This document shows, one piece after another, positions 9,318 to 16,906 of a DNA stretch of 64,000 bases. The position numbers and the translations under genes were made by a program. Below the pieces are notes generated by a model. The model was not told the origin of the DNA, did not search any database, and worked only from the letters and a program-made list of their open reading frames with translations. Numbering within the stretch: position 1 is the first letter of the stretch; every line of letters starts with the position of its first letter. Source of the stretch: an uncultured Bacillota bacterium (GTDB taxonomy: Bacteria > Bacillota > Clostridia > Lachnospirales > Lachnospiraceae); assembly GCA_905200905.1 (NCBI GenBank), contig CAJKMA010000004.1, forward strand, positions 14,131-78,130. The letters run 5' to 3'.

Positions 9318-10107
9318 GTTTAATCATCTCCATTTTTATGTATTTTTGTATTTCTTCTTCAGTCAGGGTCGATAATTCATCCATCAAATTTACGAGAAAT
9401 GTTCCAGAGCCTTTTTCTGTTTCTGCCCGTTCACCGCCAATCCCTAAAATCCCACATGCCATAACAGCCGCAGATATGTCTTCACAAACAGATAAATAGC
9501 AAGTACATAAAGCCCCCAGCATACAACCAGTTCCTGTAACTGTAGCCAGCTGCGGCGTTCCATTCTTCATATAAATCAGCTGTTTTCCATCTGTGATAAT
9601 ATCCGTCTCCCCACTAACAAGAACGATGGTATGATATTTTAATGCTAATTCAGCTGTTTCTGCGGCAATGGTGCTTTGATTCAGATTGTTTTCAGCATCT
9701 ACTCCGGATGCCTGATACTCTTCATGATACAATGCATGTATTTCTGAATAATTCCCCTTGATTACAGATGGTATCGTATCTGCGAGCAACTCCATTACAT
9801 ATTTTCTTCGAAATTTAGAACAGGCAATTCCAACTAAATCTATAAGTATTGGAATATGATTTGTCCTTGCTGTTTTTGCGGCTATTTTCATAGATTGCAT
9901 TCGCACATCTGTGATATTTCCGAGATTCAGCATCAATGCATCAGCGGTCTTCGTGATTTCCTCTACTTCCTCCGGATGTTCTGCCATAATCGGTCTTCCT
10001 CCTATAGCAAGAATTCCATTTGCACACTGGTGAATCGAAATCGGATTCGTAATACAATGAATCAATGGGTGACACTCTTTCACCTTTTCAAGCAGTTGAT
10101 GAAACAT
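9304..10107 (-). CDS. thiM: hydroxyethylthiazole kinase ThiM
   Basis: 267 residues, ribokinase-like fold. It phosphorylates the thiazole alcohol for salvage into thiamine. Seen: CITNPISIHQCANGILAIGG near the N-terminus, MLNLGNITD, VIKGNYSEI, and the anion-hole/catalytic motif TGTGCMLGA (the cysteine of GTGC is the usual one). The start ATG at 10107 is 1 bp after the thiW stop. With ThiW it forms a thiazole import and trapping pair. Second gene of the riboswitch-controlled operon. Confidence 0.96.
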   Translation of the reverse strand: MFHQLLEKVKECHPLIHCITNPISIHQCANGILAIGGRPIMAEHPEEVEEITKTADALMLNLGNITDVRMQSMKIAAKTARTNHIPILIDLVGIACSKFRRKYVMELLADTIPSVIKGNYSEIHALYHEEYQASGVDAENNLNQSTIAAETAELALKYHTIVLVSGETDIITDGKQLIYMKNGTPQLATVTGTGCMLGALCTCYLSVCEDISAAVMACGILGIGGERAETEKGSGTFLVNLMDELSTLTEEEIQKYIKMEMIKLENP

Positions 10108-10108
10108 A

Positions 10109-10648
10109 TTATTTCCCTTCTTTATTATTTTGATAGCTTCTTGAAGCCAGCATAATCTGAATGTTATTTAACATCCCGCTTCCTGCTAATTTTCGCAGGA
10201 AGAAATATGCAATACTACCACCGATAATAGTCCCACAGAAAAAAGAAGGAACATAAAATAACCAGCTCAAACCTTCTTTTCCCCATAAAAATGTCATAAC
10301 CGGATAGGATACAATAGCACCGATAATTCCTGTACCAATGACTTCCCCAAGTACTGCACAGATTAAATTTCCTTTGGATATTCTATAAAACACCCCAGAT
10401 AAAAATGCTCCGAACACCGCCCCTGTTAGGGCTAATGGTGGAATTCCCATGGTCAGCATACGGATAACCCCAATCAACACTGCACAAAGCAGAGAATACC
10501 ATGGTCCCAAAAAAACAGAGCATACAATATTGATAAAATGTGCCATTGGACACATTCCTTCCACTCGCAACAGTGGCGAAATTACAACTCCGAGTGCAAC
10601 CAGCATAGAGAGAACTACCATTTTTAATAAACCTTTTGAATTATTCAT
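10109..10648 (-). CDS. thiW: energy-coupling-factor S component ThiW (thiazole uptake)
   Basis: 179 residues from ATG at 10648, chosen because GAGGAAAG lies just before it and the first transmembrane helix begins soon after (MNNSKGLLKMVVLSMLVAL). About five to six hydrophobic helices. The conserved VEGMCPMAHFINIV stretch is typical of ThiW, the predicted S component for hydroxyethylthiazole. It depends on a shared ECF ATPase/T module encoded elsewhere. First gene after the TPP riboswitch, supporting a thiamine-precursor substrate. Confidence 0.92.
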   Translation of the reverse strand: MNNSKGLLKMVVLSMLVALGVVISPLLRVEGMCPMAHFINIVCSVFLGPWYSLLCAVLIGVIRMLTMGIPPLALTGAVFGAFLSGVFYRISKGNLICAVLGEVIGTGIIGAIVSYPVMTFLWGKEGLSWLFYVPSFFCGTIIGGSIAYFFLRKLAGSGMLNNIQIMLASRSYQNNKEGK

Positions 10649-10775
10649 CTTTCTTTCCTCTTTTCGTATTAATCCGAAGCAGCATCTGCTTCGTGCGGTC
10701 GAGAATCTATTTTCTCCTCTCACCCCGAAACACGGGTTCCCATCGCAGAAATACAAGACACAAGGCGCTCCCCTT

Positions 10776-10811
10776 CTATCCGCCCGAACACACCCGGGAT
10801 TTCTCTTTCAT
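10776..10811 (-). CDS. possible 11-codon leader peptide between riboswitch and thiW
   Basis: GGAAAGGATGTG precedes ATG, and the frame reads MKEKSRVCSGG then TAG. It sits in the roughly 190-nt leader between the riboswitch terminator and thiW. The only support is an AAAGGA-like ribosome site, so it may be chance. Confidence 0.15.
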   Translation of the reverse strand: MKEKSRVCSGG

Positions 10812-10835
10812 CACATCCTTTCCTGAAATTCAAAC

Positions 10836-10867
10836 AAAAAAAAGAAGCTTCCTAATTTGGTAACTTC
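10836..10867 (-). terminator. riboswitch-controlled intrinsic terminator
   Basis: Minus strand: GAAGTTACC (10867-10859), short A/T loop, GGAAGCTTC (10852-10844), then eight U residues. The arms pair with one mismatch and one wobble. It lies about 22 nt after the TPP aptamer, so ligand binding can plausibly favour termination. Confidence 0.75.
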
Positions 10868-10889
10868 CATCCATAAATACACTTCCATA

Positions 10890-10977
10890 TTTCAGGTATC
10901 CCTACGTTGGCATTATCCAAATCAGGTTATCGGTCGAAGGTCATACCTTCCTCTCAGCCTGTCATACAAGCTCCCGT
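10890..10977 (-). ncRNA. TPP riboswitch (THI element)
   Basis: Read on the minus strand, the conserved THI-box cores are present in order: GGCTGAGA, then GACC, AACCTGAT, TGGATAATGCCA and ACGTAGGGA. Flanking CGGGAGC and the final GGGATACC close the P1 region. It precedes a terminator hairpin and thiW. TPP binding is expected to switch off the thi operon by premature termination. Confidence 0.95.
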
Positions 10978-10994
10978 CTGTTCAATTTTTCTTT

Positions 10995-11023
10995 ATCATA
11001 CACAATTGTTTGACAAATTGCAA
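10995..11023 (-). promoter_or_regulatory. promoter of the thi operon
   Basis: Minus strand: TTGCAA (11018-11023), 17-bp spacer, TATGAT (10995-11000), about 20 bp before the aptamer. It follows directly after the stop of the DUF3786 gene. Confidence 0.6.
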
Positions 11024-11024
11024 G

Positions 11025-11666
11025 CTATTCCTCTAATTTATTTTTTATTCTGTCCAACAAATCTCCCTGAAGATAAAACATGGTTTCAAAATGTAAAAAC
11101 TGATTACTGTTTTTATCCCACAAAAGCACCAGCTCCGGCTCAAACTCTTCATCCCCATCCCAAAACTGAAGCAATACTGGAAAAAAAGAAGTGACTGGAA
11201 TCAGACAGGTAACATCTGCTCTTGCCATGGGTTTTTGCATGATTCCACCGAGTTTTTTGCAGGCTGCTTTTAATTTTTCTGCAGAATTTCGGAACTGTTT
11301 TGCATATTTTTTTGTAAACATTCCTGTCCCTGGGCTGCTTCCCACCGCAAAATTCCCAATAGTCTGCCACTCCCCGCATAAGGTAGGTGCTGTCTCATTT
11401 TTTGCATAACACAGCAGATCATAAATTGTCATGACGGTATCGTAGGAACGGCATTCCAGCCATCTATTGTTATTCTGGCATGCTTCTATTGTTCCATCTG
11501 TTCGGCTGATTCTGTAAGGGGTATTTAGATAATCCAGAAAAATCCATTGATGGTCTGAAAGGAGATGGAATTTTCGGATAATCTTATCCTGATCATACTC
11601 CATGAAAATCCTTCTTCCAATATCCACCTGCCTGTCATAATTCGATATAACCGTTTCTTTTTCCAC
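11025..11666 (-). CDS. DUF3786-like protein
   Basis: 213 residues from GTG at 11666 (AAGGTG 6 bp upstream); another GTG three codons earlier is possible. The C-terminal half has the DUF3786 pattern, LPV-like VTSFFPVLLQFWDGDEEFEP followed by a D-x4-FLHFETMF segment. No signal peptide or helix is seen. The biochemical role is unknown. It heads towards the thi operon but is separated from it by that operon's own promoter, and lies 19 bp after the small gene upstream. Confidence 0.6.
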   Translation of the reverse strand: MEKETVISNYDRQVDIGRRIFMEYDQDKIIRKFHLLSDHQWIFLDYLNTPYRISRTDGTIEACQNNNRWLECRSYDTVMTIYDLLCYAKNETAPTLCGEWQTIGNFAVGSSPGTGMFTKKYAKQFRNSAEKLKAACKKLGGIMQKPMARADVTCLIPVTSFFPVLLQFWDGDEEFEPELVLLWDKNSNQFLHFETMFYLQGDLLDRIKNKLEE

Positions 11667-11685
11667 TGCTATCACCTTCTTATTT

Positions 11686-11925
11686 TTACTTCCACGATTG
11701 GATTAATCCAATGATTTCCGTCTCATAATCACCGGAAATATCCTCGTGTCTTCCAATGTTTCTTACATTGGTCTCTGCTCCCCAGATTCCATCTTCGCAA
11801 AATTCCCACACATGATATACCACGCCCCGGTATTCAAAATTCACACTTCCGCAGCCGTCTTCTTCCACATAGGTAAACGGAAATCCCTTCTCTTTCAGTA
11901 CCTTCTGTACTTTCTCCAAACGCAC
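11686..11925 (-). CDS. small conserved-looking protein of unknown function
   Basis: 79 residues if started at GTG 11925, which has AGGAG 7 bp upstream; an ATG at 11985 is in frame but would overlap the upstream gene. The protein is acidic, soluble and aromatic-rich (EEDGCGSVNFEYRGVVYHVW then EDGIWGAETN). No family was recognised. It sits between the LURP-like and DUF3786 genes on the same strand, with short gaps suggesting cotranscription. Confidence 0.6.
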   Translation of the reverse strand: MRLEKVQKVLKEKGFPFTYVEEDGCGSVNFEYRGVVYHVWEFCEDGIWGAETNVRNIGRHEDISGDYETEIIGLIQSWK

Positions 11926-11956
11926 TATAATCACTCCTAATCCTGTATTTTCTTCT

Positions 11957-12427
11957 TTAATTTCTGGAACATTTCTCTGCATCAATTGCCAATACCAGCA
12001 TCACCACATACAAGCTGTCTTGCGGCAGTCCAATATCTAAAACATAGGTGTCCGTAAAACGAAAAACGTCTTTGCTGACAATCGCAACCGTAAGACCATT
12101 CTGATTCTGAATCTCATAATCCCACTCCATTATGTTTCCAGAGACATCCCAGCCATTAAAATCAATTCTGTACCTGGGCCTGAAAAACGTTATTTCCTTC
12201 TGTATGCATCCCTGGTATTGTTCTCCCTCATATAGTTCAAATTTCGGCATAAATGTAAGAATTTTTTCCTTCACTGTTCCCACATATTGTCCTGTGCTGT
12301 CAAGAATATGGAGACAATGTCCGAAACTCAATTCGCCTTTCACTGTAAATACAACATTGCCCTGCTCATCATAAATATCATAACTGTCCAGCCAGGAAAA
12401 AAGTCTCTGTTTAAAGATTAATTTCAT
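11957..12427 (-). CDS. LURP-one-related (YxjI-like) beta-barrel protein
   Basis: 156 residues from ATG at 12427 (GAGAGGG with about 7-nt spacing; earlier in-frame ATGs are too close to the site or lack one). The sequence is a run of short beta strands: FKQRLFSWLDSYDIYDEQGN, VGTVKEKILTF, FELYEGEQYQG, IDFNGWDVSGNIMEWDYEI. This is the LURP1/YxjI (tubby-like) pattern. Bacterial members have no settled function. It follows the nrdJ terminator and is a separate unit. Confidence 0.7.
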   Translation of the reverse strand: MKLIFKQRLFSWLDSYDIYDEQGNVVFTVKGELSFGHCLHILDSTGQYVGTVKEKILTFMPKFELYEGEQYQGCIQKEITFFRPRYRIDFNGWDVSGNIMEWDYEIQNQNGLTVAIVSKDVFRFTDTYVLDIGLPQDSLYVVMLVLAIDAEKCSRN

Positions 12428-12480
12428 TCCCATGCCCTCTCTTTGCTTTTTTTCATTGTAACACAGATGCTGTTCCGTGA

Positions 12481-12520
12481 AAATAAAAAAGGCAGGAAAT
12501 CTCACATTCCTGCACTTTTT
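12481..12520 (-). terminator. intrinsic terminator of nrdJ
   Basis: Minus strand: GCAGGAA, loop, TTCCTGC, then C and a U-run (TTTTTTATTTT). It lies 7 bp beyond the nrdJ stop. Confidence 0.85.
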
Positions 12521-12526
12521 TAATCA

Positions 12527-14803
12527 TTAATGGCATTTACTCCATCCACAATTTTTACAGATATTACATCCTTCTTCAAAATTCAATGGCTCTCCGCATT
12601 CCGGACAATAGGTTTTGATTTCCGAACTTTCTGTTACAGGAACCGCCTTTGGTTTTGGAGCTTTTTTCACCTTTACCGTCTCGTTTGCCTGCTGCTTCTG
12701 GGCTAATTCAGCCTGCATCTCTTTGTACATATCCATCAGGGCATTTCCAACTGCCATTGGACAGCATGCACCTTTGCTGGTGTCTTTTCTCGTTACTTTT
12801 CTGGCTGTATAAGAAGGACAGGAACCGCTGGAATTCAACTGATCCACAATCGTTTCTATGGAAATTCCGCCTCTGGCACTAATGGAGATCATTCTGGAAA
12901 GTCCTACCATGAAGTTGTTGCATCCTCCTGTAGAACCTTTGCTTAAATAGGTTTCCAACAGTGCTCCTGTATGTGGATCAAACAATGCAACACAGTGAAG
13001 ACTGCCGCATCCTGTGATCAATTTGCGTTTTTTACCAATGACATCATCGGTTACCAGAAGGATTTCCCCTCTCTTGAGCCCGTCGCCTGCTGTTACTGTT
13101 TTGGTTTCTTTTGTATTCAAAATTCCAACTCGTTTGCACCCGTCACGGAAGATGGTGATTCCCTTTAGTCCCTGCTCAAAGGCATAGGTATAAAGGCTTT
13201 CTGTTTCCTCCACAGTAAAGCTGTTTGGAACATTTACCGTAGAACTGATGGATGCATCAATATGGGTCTGCCATACAGCCTGCATGTCGATTCTCTGACG
13301 GTAATCCAAAGTCATTGCAGTGACAAAATAGTCTGGAAGTTCCTTGTCACTGGTAAGTCCAAAACGCTTCATATAGTCTTCCACAATTTTGGTGTACACC
13401 TTGTAATACACATCTGTCCCGTGCAGAGATTCTGTCTTACGCTCATAATAATTGGCATATATAGGCTCGATTCCACCGGAAATTCCCAGCATGGTAGACA
13501 GGGTTCCTGTAGGTGCAATGGTTAAAAGCTGTGAATTCCGAAGTCCGTATTTTCTTACTAATTCTCTTGTCATTTCTGTGGTGTTTGCCAAGAAATACGG
13601 AGTACTCATAATCTCTTCTGTATTACATTTTGGAAAAGCTCCTAGTTGTTTTGCCAGCTTTGCAGAAGCAGCAATTGCTGTGTCTGCCATGGCAAATCCT
13701 ATCTTGTCACACATATGGACAGCATCTTCTTCCCCATAGGTCAATCCCAATTTCAGAAGCGCATCTGCTAATCCCATGATTCCTAAGCCAATCTGTCTCC
13801 ACTGCTGTACGCTTTCTCTCTGTTCTGGAAGCGGATGCAATGGCAAACCTTCCTCCAAAACTTCATTTAAAGCTTTTACGGAAGCCTGTACACATTGTTT
13901 AAATTCATCAAAATCAAAATACGCCTCATCCGTAAAAGGATTTTTTACAAAAGCAGAAAGATTCATACTTCCAAGAAGACAGCTTCCTCCTGCCGGAAGA
14001 GGCTCCTCTGCACAAGGATTCACTCCTGCATAGGAAAATTCTTTTGTATTACTTAAAAGGTTCCAGCTCTCCACACGGTCCCAGAATAACGCACCCGGCT
14101 CTGCATAATCCCAGTTGGTCTCTGTAATTCTACGGAATAACTCTCTGGCATTCACCTTTTTCTCAATGACTTCCCCTGTAGTCTCCCTTGTGTAGTGAAG
14201 AAGGTAATCTTCATTTTTCTTCACTGCCTCCATGAAATCTTCATGAATACGGATAGAAATGTTCGCCTTTGTCACTTTCTCCAAGTCTGTTTTCAATTCA
14301 ATAAATTCTGTCACATCCGGATGGGAACAGTCAATAGAAATCATCAGCGCTCCACGTCTGCCATTCTGTCCGATCAATGCTGTTACCAGAGAATACAGCT
14401 CCATAAAGGACACTGCCCCACTGGTCTCTTTTGCTGCATTATTAATCTTGGCTCCTCTTGGACTCAGCTTGGAAATATCAATTCCACAGCCCCCTCCATA
14501 ACTATAAGTACGTGCTAATTTCTTTGCACACTCAAAAATATCTTCAATTTCATCTTCTGGAGGTGCAATCACATAACAGTTGGAATAAGTAACCTTTCTT
14601 CCTTGTCTGTTTAATCCACGATTGGATAAAATCCTGCCTCCAAATAAAAATTTTTTCTCTTTTATATATTTTCCGATTTCTTCATTTCCGCCGCTGACTC
14701 TCTGCACCCAGGCTTCAAAATCTTCGCCCTCATTACAATATTTTTTCGTCCATATATCTGTGCCTAGCTGGTTTTCTTTCCCTAGCCATTCCTCAACTGT
14801 CAT
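12527..14803 (-). CDS. nrdJ: adenosylcobalamin-dependent (class II) ribonucleotide reductase
   Basis: 758 residues. It reduces ribonucleotides to deoxyribonucleotides with B12. Seen: substrate-site NPCAEEPLPAGGSCLLGSMN (active cysteines), GGGCGIDISKLSPRGA, APTGTLSTMLGISGGIEP, SSTVNVPNSFT, a C-terminal TSCPAD-like domain (GSTGGCNNFMVGLSRMIS) and a terminal zinc-ribbon CPECGEPLNF...CKNCGWSKC. No separate ATP-cone was seen. The start ATG at 14803 follows GAGGAGGAAG. Its promoter spacer is an NrdR box, so repression by NrdR at high dATP/ATP is likely. Confidence 0.96.
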   Translation of the reverse strand: MTVEEWLGKENQLGTDIWTKKYCNEGEDFEAWVQRVSGGNEEIGKYIKEKKFLFGGRILSNRGLNRQGRKVTYSNCYVIAPPEDEIEDIFECAKKLARTYSYGGGCGIDISKLSPRGAKINNAAKETSGAVSFMELYSLVTALIGQNGRRGALMISIDCSHPDVTEFIELKTDLEKVTKANISIRIHEDFMEAVKKNEDYLLHYTRETTGEVIEKKVNARELFRRITETNWDYAEPGALFWDRVESWNLLSNTKEFSYAGVNPCAEEPLPAGGSCLLGSMNLSAFVKNPFTDEAYFDFDEFKQCVQASVKALNEVLEEGLPLHPLPEQRESVQQWRQIGLGIMGLADALLKLGLTYGEEDAVHMCDKIGFAMADTAIAASAKLAKQLGAFPKCNTEEIMSTPYFLANTTEMTRELVRKYGLRNSQLLTIAPTGTLSTMLGISGGIEPIYANYYERKTESLHGTDVYYKVYTKIVEDYMKRFGLTSDKELPDYFVTAMTLDYRQRIDMQAVWQTHIDASISSTVNVPNSFTVEETESLYTYAFEQGLKGITIFRDGCKRVGILNTKETKTVTAGDGLKRGEILLVTDDVIGKKRKLITGCGSLHCVALFDPHTGALLETYLSKGSTGGCNNFMVGLSRMISISARGGISIETIVDQLNSSGSCPSYTARKVTRKDTSKGACCPMAVGNALMDMYKEMQAELAQKQQANETVKVKKAPKPKAVPVTESSEIKTYCPECGEPLNFEEGCNICKNCGWSKCH

Positions 14804-14838
14804 AGTTCTTCCTCCTCAACATTTAGTGAACAGTTATG

Positions 14839-14867
14839 ATATTAACACAATATATTGTTTGTTTCAA
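14839..14867 (-). promoter_or_regulatory. nrdJ promoter
   Basis: Minus strand: TTGAAA (14862-14867), 17-bp spacer, TAATAT (14839-14844). The spacer coincides with an NrdR box. Confidence 0.65.
14845..14860. promoter_or_regulatory. NrdR box (strong), with a weaker second box 31 bp away
   Basis: ACACAATATATTGTTT matches the NrdR consensus ACACWATATATWGTGT at 15 of 16 positions. A second weaker copy (14814-14829, 11 of 16, ending TTTAGTGA) starts exactly 31 bp away. That is about three helical turns, the usual spacing of paired NrdR boxes. Confidence 0.75.
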
Positions 14868-14886
14868 GGGTTATTTTCTTTTTTAT

Positions 14887-14915
14887 TTGCACTCTCACTC
14901 TATTTGTGCTAGATT
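14887..14915 (+). promoter_or_regulatory. promoter of the IbrA/IbrB-like pair
   Basis: TTGCAC (14887-14892), 17-bp spacer, TAGATT (14910-14915). It lies about 44 bp before the start codon and diverges from nrdJ. Confidence 0.5.
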
Positions 14916-14958
14916 AGAGATAATTGGAAAATTTTGTCAATTTTTGAGGTATGAATTT

Positions 14959-16290
14959 ATGAAACGAGAATATTCTCAACAAAATGTCTATGATGCTCTC
15001 CAGGATCGTCTGAAATTTATTTTTGAGGAATTTGACAACATTTATCTCTCTTTTTCAGGGGGAAAAGACAGCGGTTTATTGTTAAATCTGGTTCTGGATT
15101 ACCAACAGAAAAATTATCCTTCCAAAAAAATCGGTGTTTTCCATCAGGATTTTGAAGCCCAGTACACGGTTACAACCGAATACATTACCAGGACTTTTCA
15201 GCGGATTAAAGACCAGGTAGAGCCTTACTGGGTCTGCCTTCCTATGGCTACCAGAACAGCTCTTAGCAGCTATGAGATGTATTGGTATCCCTGGGATGAC
15301 AAGAAAAAGGAAAGCTGGGTACGCGAGATGCCAGACATGGATTATGTCATTAATTTGGAAAATAATCCCATGACCACCTATCATTACCGAATGCATCAGG
15401 AAGATTTGGCAAAACAATTTGGCCGGTGGTACCGTATGTCTCATGATATGAAGAAAACTGTGTGTCTTCTGGGCATTCGTGCAGACGAATCTCTACAACG
15501 ATACAGCGGATTTCTGAACAAAAAAAAGGGATATAAGGGTGAATGTTGGATTACAAAACATTTTAAAGACGTGTGGTGTGCTTCTCCACTGTATGACTGG
15601 AGTACAAAGGATGTTTGGCATGCAAACTACCTTTTCCAGTATGATTACAATCATTTGTATGATTTATATTATAAGGCTGGTTTAAAAGTTTCACAGATGC
15701 GAGTAGCTTCCCCATTTAATGATTATTCTAAGGATTCTTTGAATATGTACCGAGTGATTGACCCCGCCATCTGGACCAAGCTGGTGGGCCGTGTACAAGG
15801 AGCAAATTTTGCCTGTATTTATGGACGAACCAAAGCCATGGGCTATCGGAATGTAACTCTGCCAGAGGGTTATACCTGGAAAGAATTCACCCAGTTCTTA
15901 TTAAGCACACTTCCCCCAAGACTTAGGAATAATTACGAAAAAAAATTCAGTACATCCATTCAATTCTGGCATGAAACGGGAGGGGGGCTAGATGATGAAG
16001 CCATTCATGAGTTACAGATGAAGGGTTACTCTGTAAGACGAAATGGTGTCTCCAACTACACCAGAAACAAAAAATCCAGGGTAGTTTTTATTGGAAAAAT
16101 CCCAGATGATACGGATGATATTAAATCTACCAAGGATATCCCAAGTTGGAAACGGATGTGTTACTGTATCCTGAAAAATGACCACACTTGTCGTTTTATG
16201 GGATTTGGTATTACCCGTGAACAGCAACACCGCATTGATTTAATTCGGGACAAATATAAAAGTATTGAGGAGATGGACTACGATGTTTAA
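14959..16290 (+). CDS. PAPS-reductase-family protein, IbrA-like (DUF3440)
   Basis: 443 residues from ATG at 14959 (GAGGT upstream). The ATP-pyrophosphatase PP-loop SGGKDS is at residues 33-38. LLGIRADESLQRY and the WSTKDVWHANYLF segment follow the PAPS reductase/DndC-like order. The C-terminal half matches the DUF3440 type, as in E. coli IbrA, a positive regulator of Eib immunoglobulin-binding proteins. The catalytic CGLH-type cysteine of true PAPS reductases was not seen, so sulfate reduction is unlikely. It overlaps the next gene by 8 bp. The reaction is unknown. Confidence 0.8.
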   Translation: MKREYSQQNVYDALQDRLKFIFEEFDNIYLSFSGGKDSGLLLNLVLDYQQKNYPSKKIGVFHQDFEAQYTVTTEYITRTFQRIKDQVEPYWVCLPMATRTALSSYEMYWYPWDDKKKESWVREMPDMDYVINLENNPMTTYHYRMHQEDLAKQFGRWYRMSHDMKKTVCLLGIRADESLQRYSGFLNKKKGYKGECWITKHFKDVWCASPLYDWSTKDVWHANYLFQYDYNHLYDLYYKAGLKVSQMRVASPFNDYSKDSLNMYRVIDPAIWTKLVGRVQGANFACIYGRTKAMGYRNVTLPEGYTWKEFTQFLLSTLPPRLRNNYEKKFSTSIQFWHETGGGLDDEAIHELQMKGYSVRRNGVSNYTRNKKSRVVFIGKIPDDTDDIKSTKDIPSWKRMCYCILKNDHTCRFMGFGITREQQHRIDLIRDKYKSIEEMDYDV

Positions 16291-16837
16291 AAGCCCTGTT
16301 TATAATGTAATTCCTGTACCTATTGAAAAAATAAAACCAAACACTTACAATCCTAATGCCGTGGCACCTCCGGAAATGAAGCTACTCTATGACAGTATTA
16401 AGGCAGACGGCTATACCATGCCCATTGTCTGTTATTATGACAAGGAGGACGATCTTTACATCATTGTAGATGGTTTTCACCGTTATCGTATCATGTTGGA
16501 AAATCAGGATATTTATGACCGAGAACAAGGTATGTTGCCAGTATCTGTCATTAACAAATCCCTGGATCAGCGCATGGCCAGTACCATCCGGCACAATCGA
16601 GCCAGAGGAAATCATGATGTGGATTTAATGAGTAATATTGTAAAAGAACTTCACGAATTAGGACGTTCTGATGCCTGGATTTCCAGACACTTAGGTATGG
16701 ATAAGGATGAAATCCTTCGTTTGAAACAGATTACTGGCCTGGCAGCCCTATTTAAAGACGTAAACTTTGGACAGGCCTGGCAGCCTGTAGAAGAAGAGGA
16801 GGAGGAGCCTGCTTTTCCAACTCCCTGGGGTGCGTAA
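16283..16837 (+). CDS. ParB/sulfiredoxin-fold protein, IbrB-like
   Basis: 184 residues from ATG at 16283 (GAGGAGA upstream); the start overlaps the previous stop by 8 bp, so translation is coupled. The ParB N-terminal nucleotide-binding motif is seen as VDGFHRYR (residues about 62-69), with KIKPNTYNPN before it. A helical part with a plausible helix-turn-helix follows (ISRHLGMDKDEILRLKQITG). The C-terminus is very acidic. E. coli IbrB has the same fold and pairs with IbrA. Probably a DNA-binding or nucleotide-dependent partner of the upstream gene; not a chromosome-partition ParB. Confidence 0.8.
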   Translation: MFKSPVYNVIPVPIEKIKPNTYNPNAVAPPEMKLLYDSIKADGYTMPIVCYYDKEDDLYIIVDGFHRYRIMLENQDIYDREQGMLPVSVINKSLDQRMASTIRHNRARGNHDVDLMSNIVKELHELGRSDAWISRHLGMDKDEILRLKQITGLAALFKDVNFGQAWQPVEEEEEEPAFPTPWGA

Positions 16838-16843
16838 ATTTCC

Positions 16844-16872
16844 TTGTATTTACCCCAGTCTCATGCTACACT
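16844..16872 (+). promoter_or_regulatory. promoter of the hyd maturation operon
   Basis: TTGTAT (16844-16849), 17-bp spacer, TACACT (16867-16872). It lies 35 bp before the hydE start. Confidence 0.5.
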
Positions 16873-16906
16873 ATAGCTATGAAATCTGAAATCTGAGGTA
16901 CACCTT

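Noticed and set aside
14959..16290. Assimilatory PAPS/APS reductase
   Set aside because: No C-terminal redox cysteine motif seen, and no sulfate-assimilation genes adjacent; IbrA-like reading preferred.
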